From: Bacilli bacterium
Lineage (GTDB): Bacteria > Bacillota_I > Bacilli_A > RF39 > UBA660
Length of the DNA: 64,000 nucleotides
NCBI GenBank assembly: GCA_017553685.1
Contig: JAFZKH010000007.1
Coordinates: 62,001-126,000, forward strand
Direction of reading: 5' to 3'
Positions 1 to 10,716 of this stretch are shown one piece after another (position 1 is the first letter of the stretch; each line of letters opens with the position of its first letter). The notes under the pieces are model-generated. The model saw only the letters and a program-made list of their open reading frames with translations, had not been told where the DNA came from and searched no databases. Position numbers and translations under genes: made by a program.

Positions 1-2
1 CA

Positions 3-641
3 TTATCTGAATTATCTAGAATATTTAAGGGATATATTGAAGAAAAAGATTTTTATGTTGAATTTGGTAAAGGCCCTTCTAAATCTGAAGAAAATGATAA
101 GGTCAATGCATTATTAGAATCTCCTTATAATTTTAATTATAGAAGAATAGGAACTAGCCATGATCCATTTAGAATACATGCTATTCATAGATATTCTAAA
201 TTATTAAATGAACTTGGATTTGGAACTGGTAATATTATGTTTTTTGGAGCAATAGGCCCTGTTTTTGATGATACTAAAGGTCCTACTTACCAAAAGGTAG
301 GAAAAAGAACTATTGATGCTATTGGTTATAATAATCAAGAATCAAAATTAAATAGTAGTTTTGATACAATAGAACATATTACAAGAAGATATATTCCTGC
401 ATTTTTACTTAGTGATGATGACAAAAAAAGAGTAAAAGAAGGTAAATTTTCTTCAAAAGATAAAGCTACTGGGAAAAATAGAAGTATAGGAGATAAAGAA
501 TATTTCTTATTTGATTCTCTTGATGATAATTCAAAGAATAATGTAATAACATATTTAAAACGATATTTTACTATTCAATCTCAATATATGTTTAATATAA
601 TGAAAGAATATGATGATATAAAAGATAAATCTTTTAATTAA
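3..641 (+). CDS. Hypothetical protein, 5'-truncated by window edge
   Basis: The reading frame is open from the first bases of the window to the TAA at 639-641. The ATG at 237 is therefore probably internal, and the gene starts to the left of the window. About 212 residues are visible. They are soluble in character, with no membrane segment or signal peptide, and contain scattered acidic, Asn- and Lys-rich stretches. A feature near the middle is Gly/Pro-rich (GAIGPVFDDTKGPTYQKVG). I do not recognise the family. The gene ends 10 bases before hemW, so the two may be co-transcribed. Confidence 0.6.
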   Translation, partial: LSELSRIFKGYIEEKDFYVEFGKGPSKSEENDKVNALLESPYNFNYRRIGTSHDPFRIHAIHRYSKLLNELGFGTGNIMFFGAIGPVFDDTKGPTYQKVGKRTIDAIGYNNQESKLNSSFDTIEHITRRYIPAFLLSDDDKKRVKEGKFSSKDKATGKNRSIGDKEYFLFDSLDDNSKNNVITYLKRYFTIQSQYMFNIMKEYDDIKDKSFN

Positions 642-651
642 TGGAGTTATT

Positions 652-1713
652 ATGATTAAATCATGTTATATACATATACCTTTTTGTAAGAAAATATGCT
701 CTTATTGTGATTTTTGTAAAATATTTTATAATGAAATATATATTAATAAATATTTAGATGCATTAGAAAATGAAATTAATAAATATTACAATAATGATTT
801 ATTAGAAACTATTTATATAGGAGGAGGTACACCTTCTTCTTTAAGTTTAGAAGAATTAAATAGATTATTTAATATAATTGATAAATTAAATAAATCAAAA
901 GATTTAGAATTTACTATAGAATGTAATATAGAAGATATTACTGAAGATAAATTAAAACTATTTAAAGATAGAGGCATTAATAGACTTAGTATAGGCGTTG
1001 AATCTTTTAATGAAAATAATTTAAAATTTATGAATAGACCCAGTATTGATTTAGATAAACTTAAATATGCTAAGAAATATTTTGATAATATAAATATAGA
1101 TCTTATTTATGCTTTACCTAATGAAACTTTAGAAATTTTAAATGAAGATTTAAATAAAGTATTAGATTTAGATGTTAAACATATATCTATTTATTCATTA
1201 ATAATAGAACCTAATACTAAGATAATGGATTTAGAACCTATAGATGATGAATTAGATTATGAAATGTATAAACTAATATGTGATAGATTATCTAATTATA
1301 ATCATTATGAAATTAGTAACTTTGCTATTCCTGGATATGAATCAAAGCATAATTTGACATATTGGAATAATGAAGAATACTATGGTTTTGGTATGGGAGC
1401 ATCTGGTTATGTAAATGATGTTAGATATACAAATACTAAAAGCATTAATAACTATATTAAAAATGAATTTAATAGAGTAGAGGAACATTTAACTACTTTA
1501 GATAAAGAAAAATATGAGTTAATAATGGGCTTTAGAAAATTATCTGGAATTAATATTGATAAGTATAAAGAAAAATATAATAGAGATTTATTGGATAATG
1601 AAACTATTAAAAGACTATTAAATGAAAATAAGCTACAAATTAAAGATAATAATATATTTATAAACAAAGAATATATTTATTTACAAAATGAAATATTATT
1701 ACAATTGATATAA
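652..1713 (+). CDS. hemW: Radical SAM heme chaperone HemW
   Basis: HemW is a radical S-adenosylmethionine protein of the HemN-like family. It binds heme and is thought to deliver it to membrane respiratory enzymes; it is not itself an active coproporphyrinogen oxidase. The N-terminus shows CxxxCxxC (C12, C16, C19) for the 4Fe-4S cluster, followed by C22, and a GGGTPS SAM-binding motif at residues 57-62. The 353-residue length is slightly below the usual 370-380. The ATG at 652 is preceded by GGAG, and the family-typical start (YIHIPFC) sits right at the N-terminus. In many Bacillota hemW lies just upstream of hrcA, as it nearly does here. The function is from family knowledge; the substrate is not shown by sequence. 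Confidence 0.9.
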   Translation: MIKSCYIHIPFCKKICSYCDFCKIFYNEIYINKYLDALENEINKYYNNDLLETIYIGGGTPSSLSLEELNRLFNIIDKLNKSKDLEFTIECNIEDITEDKLKLFKDRGINRLSIGVESFNENNLKFMNRPSIDLDKLKYAKKYFDNINIDLIYALPNETLEILNEDLNKVLDLDVKHISIYSLIIEPNTKIMDLEPIDDELDYEMYKLICDRLSNYNHYEISNFAIPGYESKHNLTYWNNEEYYGFGMGASGYVNDVRYTNTKSINNYIKNEFNRVEEHLTTLDKEKYELIMGFRKLSGINIDKYKEKYNRDLLDNETIKRLLNENKLQIKDNNIFINKEYIYLQNEILLQLI

Positions 1714-1733
1714 TTTATAAAATATAGTATAAT
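1705..1733 (+). promoter_or_regulatory. Sigma-A-type promoter
   Basis: A -35 box TTGATA (1705-1710) and a -10 box TATAAT (1728-1733) are separated by 17 bases. The -35 overlaps the last codons of hemW. It would drive the small membrane protein that starts at 1760. Confidence 0.6.
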
Positions 1734-1759
1734 TATTAAAAGAATAGAGGGTGATATAT

Positions 1760-2116
1760 TTGAATCCAGAAAATAATAGTGACAAGAATATGTCACTACC
1801 TTTTGAAAAGATAAATACTGAGGGAGAAGACATTGAGATTCTAAAAGATCCAAGAAGGAATCCTATAGAAGTCTTAAGTGATACAGAAAAGTCTTTAAAT
1901 AATAAAGTAGATCAAATTAAAACTAATATACAAAATAATGATATATATGAAACTAGTGTAGATATTCCTATTATTAAACAAAAAGAACCTAAAAAGAAAA
2001 TGGAAACTGTACTTAAAGTTCAAATTATATTAGTTATATTATGGGTAGTTTTAACTGTAAGTATATACTTCTTTGGTTATAAATTATTTGAGCCAATAAT
2101 TCCAATTAGTTATTAA
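1760..2116 (+). CDS. Small single-pass membrane protein, unknown function
   Basis: The product is about 118 residues, with a polar acidic N-terminal region (roughly residues 1-78) and one strongly hydrophobic segment near residues 84-106, followed by a short tail ending in Tyr. The frame opens with GTG at 1751, but the ribosome-binding site GAGGGTGA occupies 1747-1754. The better start is therefore TTG at 1760, with a 5-base spacing. Topology is probably N-in with a C-terminal anchor. I recognise no family. It has its own promoter (TTGATA-17-TATAAT) and ends just before the CIRCE element of the heat-shock operon. Confidence 0.65.
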   Translation: MNPENNSDKNMSLPFEKINTEGEDIEILKDPRRNPIEVLSDTEKSLNNKVDQIKTNIQNNDIYETSVDIPIIKQKEPKKKMETVLKVQIILVILWVVLTVSIYFFGYKLFEPIIPISY

Positions 2117-2127
2117 AAATACGTAAA

Positions 2128-2154
2128 TTAGCACTTGACTATTGACAGTGCTAA
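2128..2154 (+). promoter_or_regulatory. CIRCE operator (HrcA binding site)
   Basis: The inverted repeat TTAGCACTT-N9-CAGTGCTAA matches the CIRCE consensus TTAGCACTC-N9-GAGTGCTAA, with one change in each arm. CIRCE is the operator for the repressor HrcA, which is encoded immediately downstream. The -35 box of the hrcA promoter lies inside the element, so bound HrcA would block RNA polymerase. Confidence 0.95.
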
Positions 2155-2170
2155 TTTTTTGTTTTATAAT
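2142..2170 (+). promoter_or_regulatory. Consensus promoter of the hrcA-dnaK operon
   Basis: A perfect TTGACA (2142-2147) and a perfect TATAAT (2165-2170) have a 17-base spacer. The -35 box overlaps the spacer and right arm of CIRCE. The expected transcript start, near 2177, is downstream of the upstream-most in-frame TTG at 2170, which rules that codon out as the hrcA start. Confidence 0.9.
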
Positions 2171-2196
2171 TGTATCTAGTGTTAGAGGTGATGTTA

Positions 2197-3174
2197 GTGT
2201 TAGATACTAGAAAAGAAAACATCTTAAAACTAATAGTTGAAGAATATATTAAGAATATTAGACCAGTTGGTTCTAAGAGTATCTGTGATACATTAAATGT
2301 TTCATCAGCTACTGTTAGAAACGAAATGATGGCACTAGAAAATGAAGGGTACTTAGAAAAGACTCATACATCTTCTGGTAGAGTTCCATCTGAAAAAGGT
2401 TATAGATATTATGTAGATAATATTATGAAACCTAAAGATATTACTGGTGAAGATATGTTAAAACTTCAAACTATATTTAGTAATAATCAATTAGCACTGT
2501 CAAATACAATTGAAAAGAGTTTAAGTATTATTTCTGAAATGACTAATTATACTGCTGTTGTTTTAGAAAGCAAAGGTATTAATGATGAATTAAAAGAAGT
2601 ATCTATTTTACCTATATCAGAAGATAAAATAGTAGCACTTGTTATTACTTCATCTGGTCATGTTGAAAATAAGACTATTGATATTAAAAATACTAATTTA
2701 GAAGATGTTAAGAAGATAGTTGAACTAATTAATAAATTAATAGTAGGAACTCCAATAAATGAAGTTTCAAGCAAATTAGAGTTCGAAATTAAGCCAATTA
2801 TTGGTGAATATATAATGAACTATGAAATGGTTTATTCGGCTTTCTATAATGCTTTTAATGACTTTAGAGATAATAATCAGGAAGAAGTTATTATTAAAGG
2901 TAGAGATAAGATATTACAATTACCTGAATTTAATAATGTAAATGATTTAAAGAAAGTTATAACTGCTTTAGATGAAGATAAAATAAAACATCTAAAAGAA
3001 GAATCTGAAGATATAAATATTTATATTGGAAAAGAAAATGAACTTGATGAAAATCTATCTGTTATTAAAACTAAAATTGGAGATAGTACACTCGCTATAG
3101 TAGGACCTAAAAGAATGGATTATGACTTTGTTGTAGGTCTTATGGAATATATTAAGAATAATATTGAGAGGTAA
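2197..3174 (+). CDS. hrcA: Heat-inducible transcription repressor HrcA
   Basis: HrcA represses the chaperone operons by binding CIRCE and depends on a chaperonin for folding. The product from GTG 2197 is 325 residues and begins MLDTRKENIL, like other HrcA proteins. AGAGGTGA at 2184-2191 sits five bases upstream. In-frame TTG 2170 and GTG 2179 are too close to or upstream of the transcript start, and ATG 2191 overlaps the ribosome-binding site. The N-terminal third is a winged helix (residues about 1-70, with SSATVRNEM in the recognition helix region), followed by the GAF-like inserted domain. It is the first gene of an operon with grpE two bases downstream, and it is autoregulated through CIRCE at 2128-2154. 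Confidence 0.95.
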   Translation: MLDTRKENILKLIVEEYIKNIRPVGSKSICDTLNVSSATVRNEMMALENEGYLEKTHTSSGRVPSEKGYRYYVDNIMKPKDITGEDMLKLQTIFSNNQLALSNTIEKSLSIISEMTNYTAVVLESKGINDELKEVSILPISEDKIVALVITSSGHVENKTIDIKNTNLEDVKKIVELINKLIVGTPINEVSSKLEFEIKPIIGEYIMNYEMVYSAFYNAFNDFRDNNQEEVIIKGRDKILQLPEFNNVNDLKKVITALDEDKIKHLKEESEDINIYIGKENELDENLSVIKTKIGDSTLAIVGPKRMDYDFVVGLMEYIKNNIER

Positions 3175-3176
3175 TT

Positions 3177-3674
3177 ATGCAAGAAGAAGTTAAAGAAACA
3201 AAGAAAGAAAAGAAAAATAAAGAAAAAGAGTTAATTGAAGCATTAAATCTTAAAGTAAAAGAACTTGAAGATAAAAATCTTAGAATAAGTGCTGAAATGA
3301 TAAATTCACTTAGAAGAAAAGATGAAGATAATGCTAGAGTTATGAAGTATGCTAATGAATCTTTAATTGATGATTTATTAAATGTAGTTGATAACTTTGA
3401 TAGAGCTTTAAATCAAGCATCTACTAGTGAAGATGTAATTAATTATCAAAAAGGAATGCAAATGATTCGAGATAATTTAATTAGTATTTTAAATAAATAT
3501 GAAGTTAAAGAAATTGAAGCATTAGATAAACCATTTGATCCTACTTACCATCAAGCAGTAATGACTGAAAAAGTTGAAGGTAAAGAATCAAATATAGTTG
3601 TTGAAGTACTTCGTAAAGGTTATATGTATAAAGATAAAGTAATTAGACCTGTAATGGTTAAAGTTAGTGAATAA
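3177..3674 (+). CDS. grpE: Nucleotide exchange factor GrpE
   Basis: GrpE promotes ADP release from DnaK. The 165-residue product has a charged, coiled-coil N-terminal half (residues about 5-75, Lys/Glu rich) and the family core: DDLLNVVDNFDRAL, then GMQMIRDNLISIL and a C-terminal beta domain with the typical FDPTYHQAV and GYMYKDKVIRPVMVKVS strings. The start is ATG 3177, two bases after the hrcA stop. The ribosome-binding site GAGAGG overlaps the end of hrcA, suggesting translational coupling. It is 18 bases from dnaK. Confidence 0.97.
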   Translation: MQEEVKETKKEKKNKEKELIEALNLKVKELEDKNLRISAEMINSLRRKDEDNARVMKYANESLIDDLLNVVDNFDRALNQASTSEDVINYQKGMQMIRDNLISILNKYEVKEIEALDKPFDPTYHQAVMTEKVEGKESNIVVEVLRKGYMYKDKVIRPVMVKVSE

Positions 3675-3689
3675 GAAAAGGAGAAATGA

Positions 3690-5510
<1,821 letters not shown>

Positions 5511-5514
5511 AAGA

Positions 5515-5543
5515 AAGTTCTAGTAAGCTAGAACTTCCTTTTC
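5515..5543 (+). terminator. Attenuating terminator after dnaK
   Basis: The stem AAGTTCTAG / CTAGAACTT (5515-5523 with 5528-5536) has a TAAG loop and is followed by a short CCTTTTC tract. The U-tract is weak, so partial readthrough into pepF and dnaJ is likely. Confidence 0.7.
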
Positions 5544-5560
5544 TATGTTAAGGAGTTATT

Positions 5561-7348
5561 ATGAATAAATATAAATCTAGAAGTGATGTTCCTGAAAAAT
5601 ATAAATGGGATCTTAGTGATTTTTTTAAGAATAATGAAGAATTTGATAAAGAATTAGAATCTGTTACTAAAGATTTAGAAGTTTTAAAAGAATATCCTGG
5701 ATGTACAAAAGATAGTAATATATTATTTGAATTTTTAAATAAATTAATAGAACTTGATAATAGAATTGCAAATTTATATGTTTATTCTCATTTAAAGAAT
5801 GATGAAGTACTTGGTGTAGAAGAAAATCTTAGTAGATTTAATAAAGCTTATAATCTATTTGGGATTTTTTCTAACTATACTAGTTTCTTTTCACCAGAAT
5901 TAACATCTTTATCTAAAGAAGATTATGATAAATTATTTGAAAATAAAAAACTAGATACATATAAATTTATGCTAGATGAAATTTATAAAGATAAAGAACA
6001 TATATTACCTGAAAATGAAGATAAGATTGTTAATGATTTATTGACATCTTCAGGTCAATATGAAGATATACTATCAAATTTAATAAATAGTGAACATGAT
6101 TATGGAACTGTTATGATTGATGGGGAAGAGACTATTATTACGTCTACAAACTATAGATTCTTACTTAAAAATAAAGATTCTAAAGTTAGAAAAGAAGTGT
6201 TTAATAAGTTTAGAGGACTTCGTAATCAATATGCAGGAACAGCAGCTTCACTTTTAGATTCATATGTTAAAACAAATAATACTATAGCTAAAATACATAG
6301 ATTTAATAATGCATGGGATAGTAAATTATTTGGTAATCATATGCCAAATGAAGCTTATGATGCATTAATTAATACAGTTGAAAGTAATACTGAATCTGTT
6401 AGAAGATATATAGATTTATATAAATTAACTACTGGTTTAAAAGAAGTAAATGAATATGATTTAAATCTTGATTTAGCTGATTCTGATAAAAAATATACAA
6501 TTGAAGAAACTCAAGATTTAATTAGAGAAGCTCTTAGACCTTTAGGAGACAACTATATAGAAAAATATAATAGAATAATTGATAATCATTATATAGATTA
6601 TTGTGAATATAAAGGAAAACAATCTGGTGGTTATTCTAGCAGTAGTGCTGATCATGAATCTAGAATATTACTTAGTTTTAATGAAGATTTACAATCTGTT
6701 AGTACAATTGCACATGAATGTGGTCATAATGTACATGATCAATTTATAATGGCTAATAATCCTTCGCATTATGTATATGTTTCTACATTAGTAAGTGAAG
6801 TAGCATCATTAACTAATGAATGTTTATTATCAAACTATTTAGCTATTAATGGTACTACTAAAGAAGAAAAATTAGCAGGTATTGGTAATATGATTGATGT
6901 AATATTAGGCAATTTATTTGGTACTGTTAGAGAAGGTAAAAATGAAATAGATTTTAATAAATACTCTAATGAAGGCAATACTTTGACTAAAGAATATTTA
7001 AATAAATTATGTTATGATTCATTAATAAAGTATTATGGAGATAAAGTTAAATTTAATGAGAATTATTGCTGTGAATGGGTAGGTAGATCACATTATTTCT
7101 GTGATTACTATTTATTTGATTATGCTTTTTGTGTATCAGTAGCATCTGCTAATGCTATGAGAATATTATTGGGTGATAAAGATGCTCTTGATAGATATAT
7201 TAAGTTCTTATCACTTGGATCAGATATTTATCCAATTGATGCATTTAAAGTATTAGGATTCGATTTAACAAATTCAAAAGTATATGAAGAAGCTATTAAA
7301 TATTTTAATAGTTTAATTGATGAATTTAATAAAATAAGTAAGGAGTAG
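5561..7348 (+). CDS. pepF: Oligoendopeptidase F (M3B zinc metallopeptidase)
   Basis: PepF cleaves medium-sized peptides in the cytoplasm. The 595-residue length and the helical N-terminal half fit the M3B family. The zinc motif HECGH lies at residues 385-389 (H385, E386, H389), with a following glutamate-rich stretch (VSEVASLTNE) that supplies the third ligand in this family. The start ATG 5561 has AAGGAG upstream. Its place between dnaK and dnaJ is unusual: most Bacillota have dnaK and dnaJ adjacent. This suggests that peptide turnover is induced together with the chaperones by heat. No signal peptide is seen. Confidence 0.95.
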   Translation: MNKYKSRSDVPEKYKWDLSDFFKNNEEFDKELESVTKDLEVLKEYPGCTKDSNILFEFLNKLIELDNRIANLYVYSHLKNDEVLGVEENLSRFNKAYNLFGIFSNYTSFFSPELTSLSKEDYDKLFENKKLDTYKFMLDEIYKDKEHILPENEDKIVNDLLTSSGQYEDILSNLINSEHDYGTVMIDGEETIITSTNYRFLLKNKDSKVRKEVFNKFRGLRNQYAGTAASLLDSYVKTNNTIAKIHRFNNAWDSKLFGNHMPNEAYDALINTVESNTESVRRYIDLYKLTTGLKEVNEYDLNLDLADSDKKYTIEETQDLIREALRPLGDNYIEKYNRIIDNHYIDYCEYKGKQSGGYSSSSADHESRILLSFNEDLQSVSTIAHECGHNVHDQFIMANNPSHYVYVSTLVSEVASLTNECLLSNYLAINGTTKEEKLAGIGNMIDVILGNLFGTVREGKNEIDFNKYSNEGNTLTKEYLNKLCYDSLIKYYGDKVKFNENYCCEWVGRSHYFCDYYLFDYAFCVSVASANAMRILLGDKDALDRYIKFLSLGSDIYPIDAFKVLGFDLTNSKVYEEAIKYFNSLIDEFNKISKE

Positions 7349-7354
7349 GTATAA

Positions 7355-8485
7355 ATGGCAAAAAGAGATTATTATGATGTCCTTGGTGTTGATAGATCAG
7401 CTTCTGAAGCAGAAATTAAATCTGCTTTTAGAAAGAAAGCTAAAGAATATCATCCAGACTTAAATAAAGCCCCAGATGCTGCAGAAAAGTTTAAAGAAGT
7501 TCAAGAAGCATATGATGTTCTTTCTAATGAAAGTAAAAGAAAAACATATGACCAATTTGGACATGCAGCATTTGATCAGGCATCAGGTTCTGGATTTGGA
7601 GGTAATTATCAAGGAGGATTTAATTCATCATCATTTGATTTTGGTGATATAGATCTTGGTGATATATTTTCTAATATGTTTGGTCAAGGCTTTGGTTTTA
7701 GTGGTAGAAAATCTAATAGACCATCAAAGGGTAAAGATATATTATATAGAGTAAATATTGATTTAGAAGATGCTATATTTGGTGGGGAAAAAGATATCAA
7801 GATAGAAATGTATGATAAATGTCCTGACTGTGATGGTAAAGGTGGAGATAATCCTAAAACATGTCCTGAATGTCATGGTTCTGGAAGAGTAACAAGAAAT
7901 CAAAATACAATGTTTGGTACTATTCAAACTACTGTTACTTGTGAGGAATGTTCCGGTACAGGTAAATCATTTGAACATAAATGTTCTTCTTGTAAAGGTT
8001 CTGGTAATGTTTGGACAAAGAAAAATATATCTGTAAATATACCTAGAGGCGTCGATACAGGCACAAGAGTTAGAATTAAAGGAAAAGGTGAACCTGGAAG
8101 AAATGGTGGCGAAAATGGTGACATTTACGTTGAATTTAATGTAGTAGAACATGATATATATAAAAGAGATGGTAATGATTTATATATGGAAGTTCCTATT
8201 ACTATTACAGATGCTGTTTTAGGATGTGAAAAGGATATTGAAATACCTGGTTCTATTATTTCATTAACTATTCCTGAAGGATCACAAAACTTAGATAAAT
8301 TAAGAGTTAAAGGAAAAGGAGTTCCATATATGGATTCTAATAAAGTAGGAGATCTATATATAGTACTTAATGTAGTTGTACCTACAAAACTTAATAGAAA
8401 ACAAAAAGAATTATTTAGAGAACTTGCAGAAACAGATCTTGATGGTGACGGTATTATTAAAAAATTCTTAAAAATGTTTAAATAA
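7355..8485 (+). CDS. dnaJ: Chaperone protein DnaJ (Hsp40)
   Basis: DnaJ is the co-chaperone that stimulates DnaK ATPase activity and presents substrates. All type I domains are present: a J domain with HPD at residues 33-35, a Gly/Phe-rich linker (about 73-115), a zinc-finger region (about 149-206) with four CxxCxGxG-type repeats, and a C-terminal substrate-binding domain. The length is 376 residues, as expected. It is the last gene of the CIRCE operon, six bases after pepF, with GGAG upstream of ATG 7355. A strong terminator follows at 8484. Confidence 0.98.
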   Translation: MAKRDYYDVLGVDRSASEAEIKSAFRKKAKEYHPDLNKAPDAAEKFKEVQEAYDVLSNESKRKTYDQFGHAAFDQASGSGFGGNYQGGFNSSSFDFGDIDLGDIFSNMFGQGFGFSGRKSNRPSKGKDILYRVNIDLEDAIFGGEKDIKIEMYDKCPDCDGKGGDNPKTCPECHGSGRVTRNQNTMFGTIQTTVTCEECSGTGKSFEHKCSSCKGSGNVWTKKNISVNIPRGVDTGTRVRIKGKGEPGRNGGENGDIYVEFNVVEHDIYKRDGNDLYMEVPITITDAVLGCEKDIEIPGSIISLTIPEGSQNLDKLRVKGKGVPYMDSNKVGDLYIVLNVVVPTKLNRKQKELFRELAETDLDGDGIIKKFLKMFK

Positions 8486-8512
8486 GAATAGTTTATTGAC
8501 TATTCTTTTTTG
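8484..8512 (+). terminator. Terminator after dnaJ
   Basis: The stem AAGAATAG / CTATTCTT (8484-8491 with 8500-8507) is followed by a T-run. The stem overlaps the dnaJ stop codon, and the loop contains the -35 box of the next promoter. Confidence 0.85.
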
Positions 8513-8524
8513 TTATTTTATAAT
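8496..8524 (+). promoter_or_regulatory. Promoter nested in the dnaJ terminator
   Basis: TTGACT (8496-8501) and TATAAT (8519-8524) have a 17-base spacer. The -35 box lies in the loop and right arm of the terminator hairpin, and the terminator T-run forms the spacer. Confidence 0.75.
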
Positions 8525-8547
8525 AACAACTTATATAGGAGATTATT

Positions 8548-9531
8548 ATGGGTAAAAAGCAAAATAGAATTATAGAGGCATCATATATTGAAAAAATAAA
8601 ATATAGAGAGTTTATTAAGAATAATGATGCTGATAATGCAATTATTGAACTTAAAAAATTATATAAAAGATATCCAAATGATAAATCTATTATTTTTGAT
8701 TTAGCTTCTTTATATGTAGCACAAGATATTAATTTTTCTGAAGGTAGTTTATTATTTGAATTAATTAGAGATGAAAGAAATACTTTTGCTATAGATTATG
8801 AATATGGTAGATATTATTTAAATAAAGCTATGTTTGATGAAGCTGCAGTATATTTCAGAAGACTTTTAGATGGTTCTAGAACAATTAAATGTAAAGGATT
8901 AATAAATCTAGTTAAGATTTATTCTAGAATAGGTTATTATGGTTCTGCATTAGATTGTTATGAAGAATTAACTAGGATTAGTAAAGAATGTGATTTTGAT
9001 GTTCAATATCATTCTAATGCATTATTTTATTTATTATATATGAATGGTAAACTAGGTTTAGAAAAACAAGAGGAATATAATGCATCTAATTATTATGCTA
9101 GACAAGTAATGAATTATAATGCAGAAGAAGTAATATCTCATATTAAAGAAGATAATAGTCCTAATCATGCAAATCAAATATTCTTGCAAGGTTATTCCGT
9201 TATTAATAGTGATATAGATATAGCTGAATTATATAAAACATGTGAAGATGCAATTCAATATATTGAACCTGTTGGTTATAGTATTACAGGAGATTATTAT
9301 TTAGTTCCTCTAGGAACAATAGTAGGGAAATCTATTACAAAAGAATATGCTTCAAGTGTAGAAGTATTTACATTACCTAATACTAAATGCATTTTAACTA
9401 TGCATCCTACAACAGATAAACATATAAATAAAAGATTTGAAGACTTTGATACAACTAAGACTAAAACACTTGCTCCATCAAATAAGAAACCTAAAAAAGA
9501 TGATGAAGTACCATTTATAATTGAAGAATAA
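8548..9531 (+). CDS. TPR-like repeat protein, unknown function
   Basis: The 327-residue protein is cytoplasmic in character, with no signal or membrane segment. Residues about 20-160 look like consecutive helical hairpins of tetratricopeptide type: alternating Ala/Tyr/Leu positions and NDKSIIFDLASLYVAQ, YGRYYLNKAMFDEAAVYFRRL and YYGSALDCYEEL segments. The C-terminal half (about 220-300) is a mixed alpha/beta region with VGYSITGDYYLVPLGT, followed by a charged Lys-rich tail. The specific function is not recognisable. It has its own promoter and is separated from the convergent Clp-like gene by a bidirectional terminator. Confidence 0.7.
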   Translation: MGKKQNRIIEASYIEKIKYREFIKNNDADNAIIELKKLYKRYPNDKSIIFDLASLYVAQDINFSEGSLLFELIRDERNTFAIDYEYGRYYLNKAMFDEAAVYFRRLLDGSRTIKCKGLINLVKIYSRIGYYGSALDCYEELTRISKECDFDVQYHSNALFYLLYMNGKLGLEKQEEYNASNYYARQVMNYNAEEVISHIKEDNSPNHANQIFLQGYSVINSDIDIAELYKTCEDAIQYIEPVGYSITGDYYLVPLGTIVGKSITKEYASSVEVFTLPNTKCILTMHPTTDKHINKRFEDFDTTKTKTLAPSNKKPKKDDEVPFIIEE

Positions 9532-9558
9532 AAAAGATACTCAATAGAGTATCTTTTA
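9532..9558. terminator. Bidirectional terminator between convergent genes
   Basis: The stem AAAAGATACTC / GAGTATCTTTT (9532-9542 with 9547-9557) has an AATA loop. A-runs on one side and T-runs on the other suit termination from both directions. Confidence 0.9.
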
Positions 9559-9560
9559 TT

Positions 9561-10574
9561 TTAATCATCTAATATTGTTCCTTCTTTTTCTACCCATTCT
9601 TTAAATGTATTTTTAAACTCAGGAAGAGCCTTTTCAACTACATCTGGATATATTAATCTAGTATTCTTAATTGCTTCGTATATATACTTAAAATTAACTT
9701 CTTTAGCATTATCAAATCTAGCAAATGTAAAACAAGAAGAGAATAGTGATAAAGCAATATCTGGATAGTTAGATCCAGTTTCTGCTCTTCTTTTATATTT
9801 AGATGTAATACTAACTAAGAATTTAGCAATATGTTCTAGTAAATAATCACTATATGGGAATATAACTCCTGTAGCTAATTCTATTTTCTTTTTAGTACCC
9901 ATAACTATCTTTACAGTTGTTTCTTCATCTGGTTCAGGAATTTCTACTTTTTCAAAACGTCTAATAAATGCCTTATCTTTAAGTAAGAATTCTTCATATT
10001 CTTTAGTAGTAGTGGCTCCAATTATTTTTAAGTCACCTCTATCTAAACAAGGTTTTAACATATTTAAGAAGTCTACACCAGAACCATTCTTAGCAGCAGT
10101 AACTAAAGTATGAACTTCATCTATAAATAAAATAGTATTCTTTTTATCTACAACTTCATTTATTAATAATTGTAATTTAGATTCTACAATACCATCATGT
10201 TCATAATTACCTAGTAGAGAAGAAGTATTAATCTTATATATCTTATAATTTTGAAGTACATTTGGAACTTTATTTTGTTGAATCATTAAAGCAAGTCCTT
10301 CAACTAATGAAGTTTTACCAACACCAGCAGGACCAGTAAGTACTACAGATTTTTCTGGACTTAGTAATATAAGAATCATATCTTTTAATTGTTTTTCTCT
10401 TGATATAGCAGGATTAGTTACATATGTTTTAGCAGTTAATTCATCTGAGTAGTTTTCAAGTATACTCATAGCAACTTTCTTACCATTATCATTTTTTATT
10501 TCTACGCTTTGTTCATCAAAGATATTATCATCGTTTGATTCATAAAAATCATCTGAAATATATTCGTTATTCAT
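9561..10574 (-). CDS. Single-module Clp-type AAA+ ATPase
   Basis: This 337-residue protein matches only the first AAA module (D1) of ClpB/ClpC-type unfoldases. Walker A is GPAGVGKT at residues 81-88, Walker B is ILFIDE at 148-153 followed by VHTLV, a sensor-1 region reads IIGATTTKEY, and there is an Arg-finger pair at R205-R206. The usual Clp N-terminal repeat domain and the second AAA module are absent; instead there is an acidic unstructured leader of about 50 residues. It may be a dedicated adaptor-like or stand-alone ATPase. The start ATG has AGGTGA upstream. It is transcribed alone on the minus strand, between two plus-strand genes. Confidence 0.8.
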   Translation of the reverse strand: MNNEYISDDFYESNDDNIFDEQSVEIKNDNGKKVAMSILENYSDELTAKTYVTNPAISREKQLKDMILILLSPEKSVVLTGPAGVGKTSLVEGLALMIQQNKVPNVLQNYKIYKINTSSLLGNYEHDGIVESKLQLLINEVVDKKNTILFIDEVHTLVTAAKNGSGVDFLNMLKPCLDRGDLKIIGATTTKEYEEFLLKDKAFIRRFEKVEIPEPDEETTVKIVMGTKKKIELATGVIFPYSDYLLEHIAKFLVSITSKYKRRAETGSNYPDIALSLFSSCFTFARFDNAKEVNFKYIYEAIKNTRLIYPDVVEKALPEFKNTFKEWVEKEGTILDD

Positions 10575-10716
10575 TATTTATCACCTAAATTGATTATAAC
10601 ATAGTTAGATATTATAAGTAAATTAATAATTTTTTAAAAAAATGTAAAAAATAGTGTTAATTTTTGTTCGATTTATGATATTATAAGTTTAGTCAATATT
10701 AGTAGAGGGTGAAGTT

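Noticed and set aside
2170-2196. Upstream TTG/GTG/ATG starts for hrcA
   Set aside because: TTG 2170 and GTG 2179 lie at or too near the transcript start, and ATG 2191 overlaps the ribosome-binding site.
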